Part shown: in pieces, positions 18,700 through 27,224 of the stretch
How positions within the stretch are numbered: the stretch's first letter is position 1
Layout of the letters: every line of letters begins with the position of its first letter
Source: CAZLNO01 sp964561005
Lineage (GTDB): Bacteria > Pseudomonadota > Alphaproteobacteria > Kiloniellales > Rhodovibrionaceae
DNA length: 64,000 bases
Direction of reading: 5' to 3'
Assembly (NCBI GenBank): GCA_964561005.1
Contig: CAZLNO010000001.1
Coordinates: forward strand, 61,235-125,234
Notes under the pieces: generated by a model
Database searches by the model: none
The model's input: only the letters and a program-made list of their open reading frames with translations
Told to the model about the DNA's origin: nothing
Position numbers and translations under genes: made by a program

Positions 18700-19698
18700 T
18701 CAGCCGCGGTCTCCAGGCTCGATAACGGCGCGCCGGCCATCGCGGAACACCAGGCGCGCCCGCGCGCCGGGATGGCGGCTCAGCACGTCCGGCATCCCGC
18801 GCGCATCCAGGAAGGACAGCGCCGTGGACAGCCCGTCGGCATCCAGGGCGCGGGGCGCCTCGACGGTCACCTGCCGGACCCGTTGCGGGCTGCCGCCGCT
18901 GCGCGGGTCCAGCAGGTGGTTCAGGCCATCGAGGCCGGGGAAGGCCAGCGCCGCGCCGGCCGAGGTCGCGACCGCGCGGTCGGCCAGCAGCAGACGCCCG
19001 CTCTCGCCCCCGGCCGGGTCCGGCAACCCCACCGTCCAGCCCTCGCGGCCAGGAGGAGCCCCCAGCGCATAGGTCTCGCCGAGCTGCACCAGGACGTGGC
19101 GGAAGCCGCGCCGGCGCAGCAGCCCGGCCACGCGGTCGGTGATATGGCCCTGGGCGATGCCGTTCAGCGTCACCGCCATGCCGGGCCGCCGCAGCACCAC
19201 GGCGTCGGTCCCGACGACAAGCTGTCGGTGGTCGACAAGCGCGAGGGCCGAGGCGATCTCCTCGGGCGTCGGCGTCCGCCCTGCCCCGGCGGCCTCGGCG
19301 TAGAGCCGCCACAGCGGCTGCACCGTCACGTCGAAGGCGCCGTCGCTGGCCGCGCCCAAAGCCTGGGCCGCGTGCAGGACAAGCCGCAGGTCCTGCGACG
19401 GCGCGGCCAGCCGGCCGGCCGCGTTCAGCCGCGACAGCTCGGAATCGCCGCGCCAGAGGCTGAAGATGCGCTCCAGCCGCGCGACCTCGTTTTCCACGCG
19501 CGCCGCCGCGTCGGCCGCCTCCCTGCGACCGATGCCCGCAAAGCGCATCTCCGCCTGGGCGCCGAGGGCCGTGCCCCGCCAGCGCAGCGTCCCGCCCCGA
19601 CCCCGGGAAGCCGCCGCCCCGGCCAGCGGCAGGCAGGCGAGGCCGGCCAGGACCGTCAGGCCGCGGCGGCGGGCGGGGTTCTGCGGCCTCTCGGTCAT
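18700..19698 (-). CDS. nirX: FAD:protein FMN transferase NirX (ApbE/NosX-like)
   Basis: The 332-residue ApbE-family protein begins with an arginine-rich export signal (PARRRGLTVLAGLACLPLAG). It has GDSELSRLNAAG, LNGIAQGHITDRVAGLL and the C-terminal LDADGLSTALSFL (285-297), which carries the conserved Asp and Thr of the active site. ApbE proteins attach FMN to threonine in periplasmic flavoproteins; the adjacent NirI has such a target threonine. ATG 19698 overlaps the nirI stop (ATGA). I call it NirX, not NosX, because it lies between nir and nor with no nos genes, as in Paracoccus denitrificans. Confidence 0.88.
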   Translation of the reverse strand: MTERPQNPARRRGLTVLAGLACLPLAGAAASRGRGGTLRWRGTALGAQAEMRFAGIGRREAADAAARVENEVARLERIFSLWRGDSELSRLNAAGRLAAPSQDLRLVLHAAQALGAASDGAFDVTVQPLWRLYAEAAGAGRTPTPEEIASALALVDHRQLVVGTDAVVLRRPGMAVTLNGIAQGHITDRVAGLLRRRGFRHVLVQLGETYALGAPPGREGWTVGLPDPAGGESGRLLLADRAVATSAGAALAFPGLDGLNHLLDPRSGGSPQRVRQVTVEAPRALDADGLSTALSFLDARGMPDVLSRHPGARARLVFRDGRRAVIEPGDRG

Positions 19699-21839
19699 GA
19701 CCGCCTCTCCGACTGCGTGGCGTTCTCCTGCGCGCGGGCGCGGCGATCCTCGGCCCGGCTGGCCCGGATCTCCTCGTGGCGCTTGCGGCGGCGGATCAGG
19801 GGCGGACAGACGTGGTCGTCGTACATGATCACCTGGCACTTCAGGCAGTAGATGCACTCGTTCGGGTTGATCTTGCCGTCGCGGTGGATCGCCTGCACCG
19901 GGCAGAAACCGGCGCAGATGTTGCACTCGCGCCCGCACTGCGGCCGACGCTTCAGCCACTCGAACATGCTGAGGCGGGCGGGGATCGCCAGCGCTCCGCC
20001 CAGCGGGCAGAGGTAGCGGCAGAACGGCCGCTCGATGAACACCGCCACTGCCAGGATGGCGACGGCATAGGCGACGTACGGCCAGTCGCGCTGGAAGTCG
20101 AGGACGATGGCGGTCTTGAAGGGCTCCACCTCGGCCCAGCGCGTCGCCGCGCCCGCCGATCCCAGCGAGAGCGCGAACAGGCCGATGAAGACGATGTACT
20201 TGATCGGCCAGAGACGCTCGGACACCGGAAAGGGAATGCGAAGCTGCGGCACCCGCGCCGCCTTGGCTCCGGCGCCGATCAGTTCCTGCAGCGCGCCGAA
20301 GGGGCACAGCCAGCCGCAGAACACGCCGCGCCCCCAGAACAGCAGCGAAATGGCGACATACCCCCAGAGAATGAAGATCAGCGGGTCGAGCAGGAACGTG
20401 CGCCACTCGAAGCCGGTGCGCAGCGCCTCCAGAAAGGTCAGGACGTTCAGCACGGAAAGCTGCGCGCCCGCGTACCAGCCGATCCAGCCCAGTGTGAGCG
20501 CGAGGAAGGCCAGGCGCACGACACGGAACAGCCGCGGCCGGCGGACCAGCGCGTCCTGGAACACCAGCAGGCCGGTCAGCACCAGCAACACCGCGCCGAG
20601 CACGGCAATCCGGCCGCGCTGGCCCGACCAGCGCTGCTGCCAGAGCGGCGTCCCGGCACTGGCCTCGGCGAGGTAGCGTTCCGGGATCTGGTAGGGCAGC
20701 ACGAAGCGGGTGAACACCTCGCCGCCGCCCTGCCGCCGCGTGCCGCTGACCAGCAACTCCAGGCGGAAGGTCGCGGCGGGGTCGAAGCCGCTGTCGGCCG
20801 GGATGGTGAACACCGACATCTGCCGCAGGTCCGGCGCGCCGGCGATGGCCAGCTTGTCGATGCCGGCGTGCCGAGCGCTGTCGAAGGTGATGGTGCGCTC
20901 GCCCTGCACCAGTTGCAGCCGCCGGAACTGCCCGGTCCGCGCGCGCCCGGCGCCCTTGTAGGAGTAAAGCCCGCGCGCGGCCACGAAGAGCAGGTGGTCG
21001 CCGACCGCGAGATCGGCGGACAGCCTGGAGAACGGCTCTTCGCCCAGCAGGTTGCGGCCGATGCGCGCCGGCGTGGCCAGGCCGGCGAACAACTCGATGA
21101 AGGTCTGCTCCGGGTCCACGGGCACCGCCTCGGGGTAGAGCCGGGCGCCCAGACGCTCCAGCTCCCCCGCAACGGTCCCGACCTTCAGGTGCAGCCGGGC
21201 GAGCGAGCCGTCGGCCAGCAGCGCGGGCCAGTCGGCGGGGGCGAAGCCCTCCAGCTTCAGCCGCCCGGCCCGGCCGCCCAGCAGGCCCCGCGAGCGGGCG
21301 ACGGCGCGCGCCGCCCGCACCACGGTGTCGCCGATCACCGAGGAGGAGATGGTGGCGCCGGCCACGGCGTCCACCTGCGCCGGATCGTCGGGGTCGGGCC
21401 GCGCCACGGCGTCGAGCGGGCGGCGGATGTCGTGCCCGGCCAGGCGGTCGGCGAAGGCCTGCAGGTCGGCCTCCGAGACACCGATCACCAGGATCGGCTC
21501 GTGGTGCTCCAGGATGCGCGCGCCGGTGATGCGGCCCTGCGTGTCGACGCCGGCCAGGACGTCCAGGGGCTTGCCCGAATAGCCCCGCGACTGCACCACC
21601 GCGCGGGTGCGGAAGACGTAGCCGACCACCTCGCCGTCGCGATGCGCGGCGGCGGCCGGCGGCTCGCCCTTGAAGACGCCGACGCGCCCGGCATCGGGGA
21701 AGACCGCGCGCAACGCCTCTGCCGGCGGGCGCTCGGCGGCGACCTCGCCCGACCACGCCACGACGGCGGCCAAGATCAGGACGAGCCGCGCCCTCCCCCG
21801 GCGGAAGGCAGGCGGGCAACTGAAGCCGCTGCGCCACAT
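19695..21839 (-). CDS. nirI: NirI, NosR-like membrane flavo-iron-sulfur protein
   Basis: The 714-residue protein has a signal (LVLILAAVVAW), a periplasmic FMN-binding domain with GATISSSVIGDT (161-172, Thr163 the likely covalent FMN site), several membrane helices, FCGWLCPFGALQELIG, and a C-terminal cytoplasmic pair of [4Fe-4S] motifs in CGRECNICAGFCPVQ and CIYCLKCQVIMYDDHVCP. This is the NosR/NirI architecture. In Paracoccus denitrificans NirI is needed for nirS transcription. The frame is open to 22046, but ATG 21839 gives the signal peptide. It is divergent from nirS and overlaps nirX. Confidence 0.88.
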   Translation of the reverse strand: MWRSGFSCPPAFRRGRARLVLILAAVVAWSGEVAAERPPAEALRAVFPDAGRVGVFKGEPPAAAAHRDGEVVGYVFRTRAVVQSRGYSGKPLDVLAGVDTQGRITGARILEHHEPILVIGVSEADLQAFADRLAGHDIRRPLDAVARPDPDDPAQVDAVAGATISSSVIGDTVVRAARAVARSRGLLGGRAGRLKLEGFAPADWPALLADGSLARLHLKVGTVAGELERLGARLYPEAVPVDPEQTFIELFAGLATPARIGRNLLGEEPFSRLSADLAVGDHLLFVAARGLYSYKGAGRARTGQFRRLQLVQGERTITFDSARHAGIDKLAIAGAPDLRQMSVFTIPADSGFDPAATFRLELLVSGTRRQGGGEVFTRFVLPYQIPERYLAEASAGTPLWQQRWSGQRGRIAVLGAVLLVLTGLLVFQDALVRRPRLFRVVRLAFLALTLGWIGWYAGAQLSVLNVLTFLEALRTGFEWRTFLLDPLIFILWGYVAISLLFWGRGVFCGWLCPFGALQELIGAGAKAARVPQLRIPFPVSERLWPIKYIVFIGLFALSLGSAGAATRWAEVEPFKTAIVLDFQRDWPYVAYAVAILAVAVFIERPFCRYLCPLGGALAIPARLSMFEWLKRRPQCGRECNICAGFCPVQAIHRDGKINPNECIYCLKCQVIMYDDHVCPPLIRRRKRHEEIRASRAEDRRARAQENATQSERRS

Positions 21840-21872
21840 GGGCCGAGCTTGCGCGGGGCCGGGCCGCCAGTC

Positions 21873-21888
21873 TTTGCCGCGCCGCAAA
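21873..21888. promoter_or_regulatory. NNR/Dnr-type box proximal to nirI
   Basis: TTTGCCGCGCCGCAAA has the TTTGC-N6-GCAAA form. Its centre is about 41 bases before the nirI ATG and about 150 bases before nirS. If it acts from the usual -41.5 position for nirI, the nirI message would have almost no leader. Confidence 0.78.
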
Positions 21889-21950
21889 CAGGGCATCGTG
21901 AGGAATTCGGACCATTTCCGTCCGAGTTCCCATCCAGCCTTTGGGGTTAA

Positions 21951-21966
21951 TTTGCGCTTCAGCAAC
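21951..21966. promoter_or_regulatory. NNR/Dnr-type box proximal to nirS
   Basis: TTTGCGCTTCAGCAAC matches TTTGC-N6-GCAA with one outer mismatch. The centre is about 72 bases before the nirS ATG, which would place a start site about 30 bases upstream of the gene if the box acts at -41.5. It is the second such site in the nirI-nirS intergenic region. Confidence 0.75.
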
Positions 21967-22030
21967 GTTCGGCGGTGCGCCGGGAGCCTACCCTTTGTCG
22001 GGAACCTCAAGATCTGGGAGGACGACAGGG

Positions 22031-23803
22031 ATGATGCGCAGGACACGCCGCCCCGGACGCATCCTGGCGAGCGCCGGGGTGCTGACGCTGGCGCTGGCCG
22101 CCACGGCCTGGGCGCAGGAGGCCGAGACGCCGTCGAAGGAGGATGTCGAGGAAGCCCACAAGGGCATGGAGGGCGCCACCTCGCCGTACGTGCCGGACCT
22201 CGACGTCGGCGCCGAGGAGGAGGTCGCCTATCCCGGCAGCAAGGAAGGCGTCCCGGCGATGACCGCCCAGCAGTTCAACTATGCGAACAGGATCTACTTC
22301 CGCCGCTGCGCGGGCTGCCACGGCGTGCTGCGCAAGGGCGCGACAGGCAAGGCGCTGACGCCCGACGAGACCGTCCCCAAGGGAATGGAATACCTGAAGG
22401 CCTTCATCAAGTTCGGCTCTCCGGGCGGCATGCCCAACTGGGGCACCTCGGGCACGCTCGGCGAGAACGAGATCGAGCTGATGGCCCGCTACCTCCTGCA
22501 CGAGCCGCCGGACCCGCCGGAGTTCGGCCTGAAGCGGATCAGGGAAACCTGGGATCTGCGGGTCGCGCCGGAGGATCGGCCGGACAGCCAGCAGAACGAC
22601 ATCAACATCGAGAACCTGTTCTCGGTGACGCTGCGCGACACCGGCGAGGTGGCGCTGATCAACGGCCATACCTACGAGATCGAGACCATCGTCAAGACCG
22701 GCTACGCCGTGCACATCTCGCGGATGTCGGCCTCCGGCCGCTACATCTACGTGATCGGGCGCGACGCCAAGGTGGACCTGATCGACCTCTACATGGACCC
22801 GCCGCAGGTGGTCGCGGAGGTGAAGCTGGGCATCGAGGCGCGCTCGGTGGAAAGTTCCAAGTTCAAGGGCTGGGAGGACAAGTTCGCCATCGGCGGCACC
22901 TACTGGCCGCCGCAGTACGTGATCATGGACGGCCTCACTCTGGAGCCGCTGAAGGTGGTCTCCACCCGCGGCTACACCGTCGACGAGGGCGAATACCACC
23001 CGGAGCCGCGCGTCGCCTCGATCGTGGCCTCGCATTACGCGCCGGAGTTCATCGTCAACGTCAAGGAGACCGGCCAGATCAAGCTGGTGGACTACTCGGA
23101 CCTGAGCAATCTTGACGTCACGACCATCGACGCCGAGCGCTTCCTGCACGACGGGGGCTTCGACTCCACGGGACGGTACTTCCTGGTGGCCGCGAACGCG
23201 CGGGACACCATCGCGGTGGTGGACACCAAGGACGGCAAACTGGAGGCCCTGGTCAAGGACCCCGGCGTGAAGCCGCACCCCGGCCGCGGCGCCAACTTCG
23301 TGCATCCGGAGTACGGCCCGGTCTGGGCGACCACGCACCTGGGCGACGGCACGGTGACTCTGATCGGCACCGATCCGGAGAACCATCCCGAGCACGCGTG
23401 GAAGGTGGTGCAGACCCTGGAGCACCAGGGCGGCGGGTCGCTGTTCCTGAAGACGCACCCGGACTCGAACCACCTCTACGTGGACGCGCCGCTGAACCCG
23501 GACGGGGACATCGCCTCCTCCATCGCGGTGTTCGACCTGAACGACCTGGATGCGGGCTATCAGACGCTGCCCGTCGGCGAGTGGTCGGGCATCACCGAGG
23601 GCGTGCGCCGCGCGGTGCATCCGGAATACAACAAGGCCGGCGACGAGGTCTGGATCTCCATCTGGAACAACCAGGACCAGCCCTCCGCCATCGTCGTGAT
23701 CGACGACAAGACCTTGCAGCCGAAGAAGGTGATCCGGGACGAGCGGATCATCACCCCGACCGGCAAGTTCAACGTGTTCAACACGATGAACGACGTGTAC
23801 TAG
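22031..23803 (+). CDS. nirS: Cytochrome cd1 nitrite reductase
   Basis: The 590-residue precursor has a signal ending at about AWA-QE (28), a haem c domain with CAGCH (Cys93, Cys96, His97), and an eight-bladed d1 propeller containing GYAVHISRMSASGRY, LHDGGFDSTGRY, KPHPGRGANFVHPEYG and WATTHLGDGTV. The last two carry the active-site histidine pair of the family. It reduces nitrite to NO in the periplasm. GGGAGG at 22016-22021 precedes two adjacent in-frame ATG codons (22031, 22034); I use the first. It is the first gene of nirSECFDLGHJN. A strong hairpin follows before nirE. Confidence 0.98.
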   Translation: MMRRTRRPGRILASAGVLTLALAATAWAQEAETPSKEDVEEAHKGMEGATSPYVPDLDVGAEEEVAYPGSKEGVPAMTAQQFNYANRIYFRRCAGCHGVLRKGATGKALTPDETVPKGMEYLKAFIKFGSPGGMPNWGTSGTLGENEIELMARYLLHEPPDPPEFGLKRIRETWDLRVAPEDRPDSQQNDINIENLFSVTLRDTGEVALINGHTYEIETIVKTGYAVHISRMSASGRYIYVIGRDAKVDLIDLYMDPPQVVAEVKLGIEARSVESSKFKGWEDKFAIGGTYWPPQYVIMDGLTLEPLKVVSTRGYTVDEGEYHPEPRVASIVASHYAPEFIVNVKETGQIKLVDYSDLSNLDVTTIDAERFLHDGGFDSTGRYFLVAANARDTIAVVDTKDGKLEALVKDPGVKPHPGRGANFVHPEYGPVWATTHLGDGTVTLIGTDPENHPEHAWKVVQTLEHQGGGSLFLKTHPDSNHLYVDAPLNPDGDIASSIAVFDLNDLDAGYQTLPVGEWSGITEGVRRAVHPEYNKAGDEVWISIWNNQDQPSAIVVIDDKTLQPKKVIRDERIITPTGKFNVFNTMNDVY

Positions 23804-23812
23804 CGCCCGCGA

Positions 23813-23844
23813 GCCGCCGCGCGGGCGCAAACCCGTGCGGCGGC
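23813..23844 (+). promoter_or_regulatory. Strong hairpin between nirS and nirE
   Basis: A 13-bp stem (23813-23825 with 23832-23844), GCCGCCGCGCGGG pairing with CCCGTGCGGCGGC including one G-U pair, closes a six-base CGCAAA loop. No T-run follows, so it is unlikely to be a full terminator. It is better read as a 3' stabiliser or partial attenuator that lets nirS mRNA exceed that of the cofactor genes. Confidence 0.65.
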
Positions 23845-23869
23845 CACCTGTTTCGGGAGGCTGCAAGGC

Positions 23870-24685
23870 ATGCCGCACGGCACACACCCGCCGCTCGGAC
23901 GGCCCGGCAAGGTCTATCTCGTCGGCGCCGGTCCGGGCGATCCGGAGTTGCTGACGGTCAAGGCCGCCCGGCTTCTGGCCGAAGCCGACGCCGTCATCTA
24001 CGACCGCCTGGTCTCGGCCGACGTGCTGGACCTGATTCCCGCCGGCGCCATGCGGATCTTCGTCGGCAAGGCGACCCGGCACCATCCCGTGCCGCAGGAC
24101 GAGATCAACGAGCTGATCGTCCGCCTGGCGCGCGCCGGCCGGACGGTCCTGCGGCTGAAGGGCGGCGATCCCTTCGTCTTCGGCCGCGGCTGCGAGGAGA
24201 CCGGCTATCTGGCGGCGCGCGGCGTGGCTTTCGAGGTGGTGCCGGGCATCACCGCGGCGGCGGGGTGCACGGCGCGGCTGGGCATCCCGCTCACCCACCG
24301 GCGGCTTGCGACAGGCGTGCGCTTCGTCACCGGCCACCGCTGCGCCGACGCGCCGCTGGACCTGGACTGGCGCAGCCTGGCCGATCCGCAGACGACGCTC
24401 GTGGTCTACATGGGTCTGGCCACGCTGCCCGAACTGAGCCGCAAGCTGCGCGCCGCCGGCCTGCCCGGCGCCACGCCGGCGGTGGCGATCGCCGAGGGCA
24501 CCACACCGCGGGAGCGCGTCGTGCACGCCGAGCTGGAGAGGCTGCCGGAGCGCGTGGCGGCGGCGGGGCTGACGCCGCCGGTGCTGATCGTCATCGGCCG
24601 GGTGGTGGCCCTGGGCGCGCTATGGACCGGAAATGCCGACGACGTGCCGGCGCGGGAGGCGTGCGTCGATGCCGATCCGGCGTGA
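23870..24685 (+). CDS. nirE: Uroporphyrinogen-III C-methyltransferase NirE
   Basis: The 271-residue SAM-dependent methyltransferase has VYLVGAGPGDPELLTVKAAR (15-34), VIYDRLVS, RLKGGDPFVFGRG (about 94-106) and VPGITAAAG, the SUMT signatures. It makes precorrin-2, the first committed precursor of haem d1. It is a single-domain CobA-like enzyme with no dehydrogenase/chelatase part, so sirohaem completion must come from genes elsewhere. GGGAGG precedes ATG 23870. Its 3' end overlaps nirC by 17 bases. Confidence 0.95.
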   Translation: MPHGTHPPLGRPGKVYLVGAGPGDPELLTVKAARLLAEADAVIYDRLVSADVLDLIPAGAMRIFVGKATRHHPVPQDEINELIVRLARAGRTVLRLKGGDPFVFGRGCEETGYLAARGVAFEVVPGITAAAGCTARLGIPLTHRRLATGVRFVTGHRCADAPLDLDWRSLADPQTTLVVYMGLATLPELSRKLRAAGLPGATPAVAIAEGTTPRERVVHAELERLPERVAAAGLTPPVLIVIGRVVALGALWTGNADDVPAREACVDADPA

Positions 24686-25019
24686 GGTACTGGCCATGCT
24701 GGCTGTCGCCGCGACCCTGCTGGCGAGTCCCGCCACGGCGGACGACGCGCTCTCGCCGGCGAGACAGGGCGAGCTGCGGCACCTGCTGCGCCATGACTGC
24801 GGCGCCTGCCACGGCCTGACGCTGCGGGGCGGCCTCGGCCCCCCGCTGCGGCCGGAGGCGCTGGGAGGGCGCTCGGTCGAAGGGCTGACCGAGGTGATCC
24901 TGAACGGCGTGGCCGGCACGCCGATGCCGCCCTGGGGCCGCCTGCTCAGCCGCCAGGAGGCGGCCTGGCTGGCCCGGCGCCTGAAGACGCCTGAAGACGG
25001 GGAAGGAGGACACCGTTGA
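24669..25019 (+). CDS. nirC: Cytochrome c55x NirC
   Basis: The 116-residue periplasmic cytochrome has a signal (MLAVAATLLASPATA), haem motif CGACH (Cys44, Cys47, His48) and a methionine in GTPMPPWG (Met86). NirC is the small cytochrome of nir operons that can donate electrons to NirS or take part in haem d1 maturation. ATG 24669 lies within the end of nirE; a longer frame from 24633 adds a non-signal N-terminus and is less likely. Confidence 0.92.
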   Translation: MPIRREVLAMLAVAATLLASPATADDALSPARQGELRHLLRHDCGACHGLTLRGGLGPPLRPEALGGRSVEGLTEVILNGVAGTPMPPWGRLLSRQEAAWLARRLKTPEDGEGGHR

Positions 25020-26215
25020 CCCATCCGATCCGCGCCGTCCGGAACCTGGCGATCGCCCTGGCCATCATCCTCGCCGCGCCGCTCGCACAGGCTGGGCCCG
25101 AACCGCGCGCGACCGGCGACCTGGGCGTGGTGATCGAGCGGGCGAGCGGCAGCCTCCTGATCGTCGACCGCGGCGAGCGCGAGACCCTGCACCGTGTGAC
25201 CGGGCTGGGCGACGTCTCGCACGCCTCGGTCGTCTACTCGCCGGACGAGCGCTTCGCCTACGTGTTCGGCCGCGACGGCGGGCTGACCAAGGTGGACATG
25301 CTGACCGGGCAGATCGCCGCGCGGACGGTGCAGGCGGGCAACGCCATCGGCGGCGCCATCTCGCAGGACGGCCGCCTGATCGCCGTCTCAAACTACGAGC
25401 CGGGCGGCGTGAAGGTCTTCGACGCCGAGACCCTGGCGACGGTGGCCGACATCCCGGCGACCCACGGCCCGGACGGCGCGCGCTCCAAGGTGGTGGGCCT
25501 GGTCGACGCGCCGGGGCAGCGCTTTGTCCTCTCGCTTCACGAGGGCGACGCGATCTGGGTGGCGGACTTCTCGAACCCGGAACAGCCGGCGATCCGCAAG
25601 TTCAAGGACGTGGGCGACCGCCCCTACGATGCCATGATCACCCCCGACGGCCGCTATTATCTGGCCGGGCTGTACGGCGAGGACGGCGTGGCCCTGCTCG
25701 ACCTCTGGAACCTGGACGCCGGGGTCACGCGCATCCTGGAGGATTACGGCCGCGGCCACGAGGACCGGCCGGTCTACAAGATGCCGCACCTGGAGGGCTG
25801 GGCGGAGGCCGGCGACGACCTGATGTTCCTGCCCGCGGTGGGGCAGCACGCGCTGCTGGTGGTCGACACCGACACCTGGCGGCAGGTGGACCGCATCGAG
25901 ACCCACGGCCAGCCGGTCTTCGCCGTCGCGCGGCCGGACGGGCGGCAGGTCTGGGTGACCTTCGCCCACCCGGACAACGACGCCGTGCAGGTGGTCGACG
26001 TCCCCTCGCGGCGGGTCGTCGAGACGCTAACCCCGGGCAAGGCCGTCCTGCACCTCGCCTTCGCCCCGCGCGGCCACGAGGTCTGGCTGTCCGCCCGCGA
26101 TTCCAATGCCGTCCGGGTCTACGACACCGCGACGCGCGCGCCGCTCGCCAGCCTGCCCGCCCAGGCGCCGAGCGGCATCTTCTTCACCGCCCGCGCCCAC
26201 AGGACAGGGCTCTAG
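25016..26215 (+). CDS. nirF: Haem d1 biosynthesis protein NirF
   Basis: The 399-residue protein has a Sec signal (LAIALAIILAAPLAQA) and a d1-type propeller without any CxxCH, the defining difference from NirS and NirN. Repeated blades include VYSPDERFAYVFGRDGGLT and MITPDGRYYLAGLYGEDG. It acts late in periplasmic haem d1 synthesis. The start is a TTG at 25016 overlapping the nirC stop (TTGA), with a very strong GGAAGGAGGA at 25001-25010 that decides the start. Confidence 0.93.
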   Translation: MTHPIRAVRNLAIALAIILAAPLAQAGPEPRATGDLGVVIERASGSLLIVDRGERETLHRVTGLGDVSHASVVYSPDERFAYVFGRDGGLTKVDMLTGQIAARTVQAGNAIGGAISQDGRLIAVSNYEPGGVKVFDAETLATVADIPATHGPDGARSKVVGLVDAPGQRFVLSLHEGDAIWVADFSNPEQPAIRKFKDVGDRPYDAMITPDGRYYLAGLYGEDGVALLDLWNLDAGVTRILEDYGRGHEDRPVYKMPHLEGWAEAGDDLMFLPAVGQHALLVVDTDTWRQVDRIETHGQPVFAVARPDGRQVWVTFAHPDNDAVQVVDVPSRRVVETLTPGKAVLHLAFAPRGHEVWLSARDSNAVRVYDTATRAPLASLPAQAPSGIFFTARAHRTGL

Positions 26216-26223
26216 GAGGCCGG

Positions 26224-26706
26224 ATGTCGGCGCGCGGCTGGAGCACCCCCGTCACTCCCGACGAGATCGAGCGCAAGCTGCTGGAAGCCTACCAGCACGA
26301 CTTCCCGCTGTCTCCGCGCCCCTTCGCGCGGATCGCCGACGATCTGGGCGTTCCTGAGGAGGTGGTCCTGGACAGCTTCGACCATCTGCAAAGCCTCGGC
26401 GCCGTCTCGCGCATCGGACCGGTGGTGCGGCCGCACGCCGCGGGCTGGAGCACCCTGGCCGCCCTCGCCGTGCCGCCGGCGCGGCTGGAGGCCGTCGCGA
26501 CGCTTGTCAGCGGCTACCCGCAGGTCAATCACAACTATGAGCGCGAACATGCCTTCAATCTCTGGTTCGTCGTCACCGGCGCGGACGAGGCGGAGGTGCG
26601 GCGAGTCCTCGACGACATCGCGCGGCGCACCGGACTGGACCCGCTCGACCTGCCGCTGATCGAGGCCTTTCACATCGACCTGGGGTTCAAGCTGGAATGG
26701 TCCTGA
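26224..26706 (+). CDS. nirD: Sirohaem decarboxylase subunit NirD
   Basis: The 160-residue AsnC/Lrp-like protein has an HTH-like N-terminus (DEIERKLLEAYQHDFPLSPR) and the RAM-like part with PQVNHNYEREHAFNLWFVVT, which is diagnostic of the NirD/NirG branch. With NirL, NirG and NirH it decarboxylates sirohaem to 12,18-didecarboxysirohaem on the way to haem d1; it is an enzyme, not a transcription factor. The start is 8 bases after nirF, and the end overlaps nirL by 10 bases. Confidence 0.93.
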   Translation: MSARGWSTPVTPDEIERKLLEAYQHDFPLSPRPFARIADDLGVPEEVVLDSFDHLQSLGAVSRIGPVVRPHAAGWSTLAALAVPPARLEAVATLVSGYPQVNHNYEREHAFNLWFVVTGADEAEVRRVLDDIARRTGLDPLDLPLIEAFHIDLGFKLEWS

Positions 26707-27224
26707 GCGCCATCGACCGCCGCCTGCTGGCGGCCCTGAAGGACGGCCTGCCGCTGACGCCGGAGCCCTATGCCGCGGTGGGCGCGCCGCTGGGCCTGTC
26801 GGCCGAGGAGGTTGCGGCGCGACTGCGCGCCCTGCGCGACCAGGGGACCCTGACGCGCTTCGGCGTGGTGGTGCGCCATCACGAGCTGGGCTACCGCGCC
26901 AACGCCATGACGGTCTGGGACGTGCCCGACGCGCGGGTGCGCGACGCCGGGCAGCGGCTGGCGGCGATCGACTTCGTGACGCTGTGCTACCGCCGGCCGC
27001 GCCGGTCGCCGCGCTGGCCCTATAATCTCTTCGCCATGATCCACGGCCGCGAGCGCGCGCGGGTCGAGACCCTGGTGGCGCAGGCCACCTGGCTGGCCGG
27101 CCTGGAAGGCTGCCCGCGCGCCATCCTGTTCAGCCGGCGCCGGTTCAAGCAGCGCGGCGCCGACTACGGTGCCGGGGAAACGCCGGACCAGGCCCCGGAC
27201 ACGGAGGTGCGGGATGACGGCTGA
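26697..27224 (+). CDS. nirL: Sirohaem decarboxylase subunit NirL
   Basis: The 175-residue protein is of the NirL/NirH branch, recognised by GVVVRHHELGYRANAMTVWD and CYRRPRRSPRWPYNLFAMIH. The histidines in VRHHELGY lie where the family has catalytic histidines. It pairs with the NirD/NirG type to decarboxylate sirohaem. ATG 26697 lies inside the end of nirD, so translation is coupled. The C-terminal 20 residues are charged and poorly conserved and overlap nirG by 11 bases. Confidence 0.9.
   Translation: MVLSAIDRRLLAALKDGLPLTPEPYAAVGAPLGLSAEEVAARLRALRDQGTLTRFGVVVRHHELGYRANAMTVWDVPDARVRDAGQRLAAIDFVTLCYRRPRRSPRWPYNLFAMIHGRERARVETLVAQATWLAGLEGCPRAILFSRRRFKQRGADYGAGETPDQAPDTEVRDDG

Noticed and set aside
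14245..19851. A very long open frame (about 1868 codons) on the plus strand over the nor genes
   Set aside because: It is antisense to norD-norQ-norB-norC with their intact catalytic motifs, and its translation is low-complexity Arg/Gln/His-rich sequence typical of high-GC shadow frames.
18700..22046. Calling the pair nosR and nosX
   Set aside because: No nos structural genes are adjacent, and the position between nir and nor, divergent from nirS, fits nirI and nirX. The family assignment itself would be the same.
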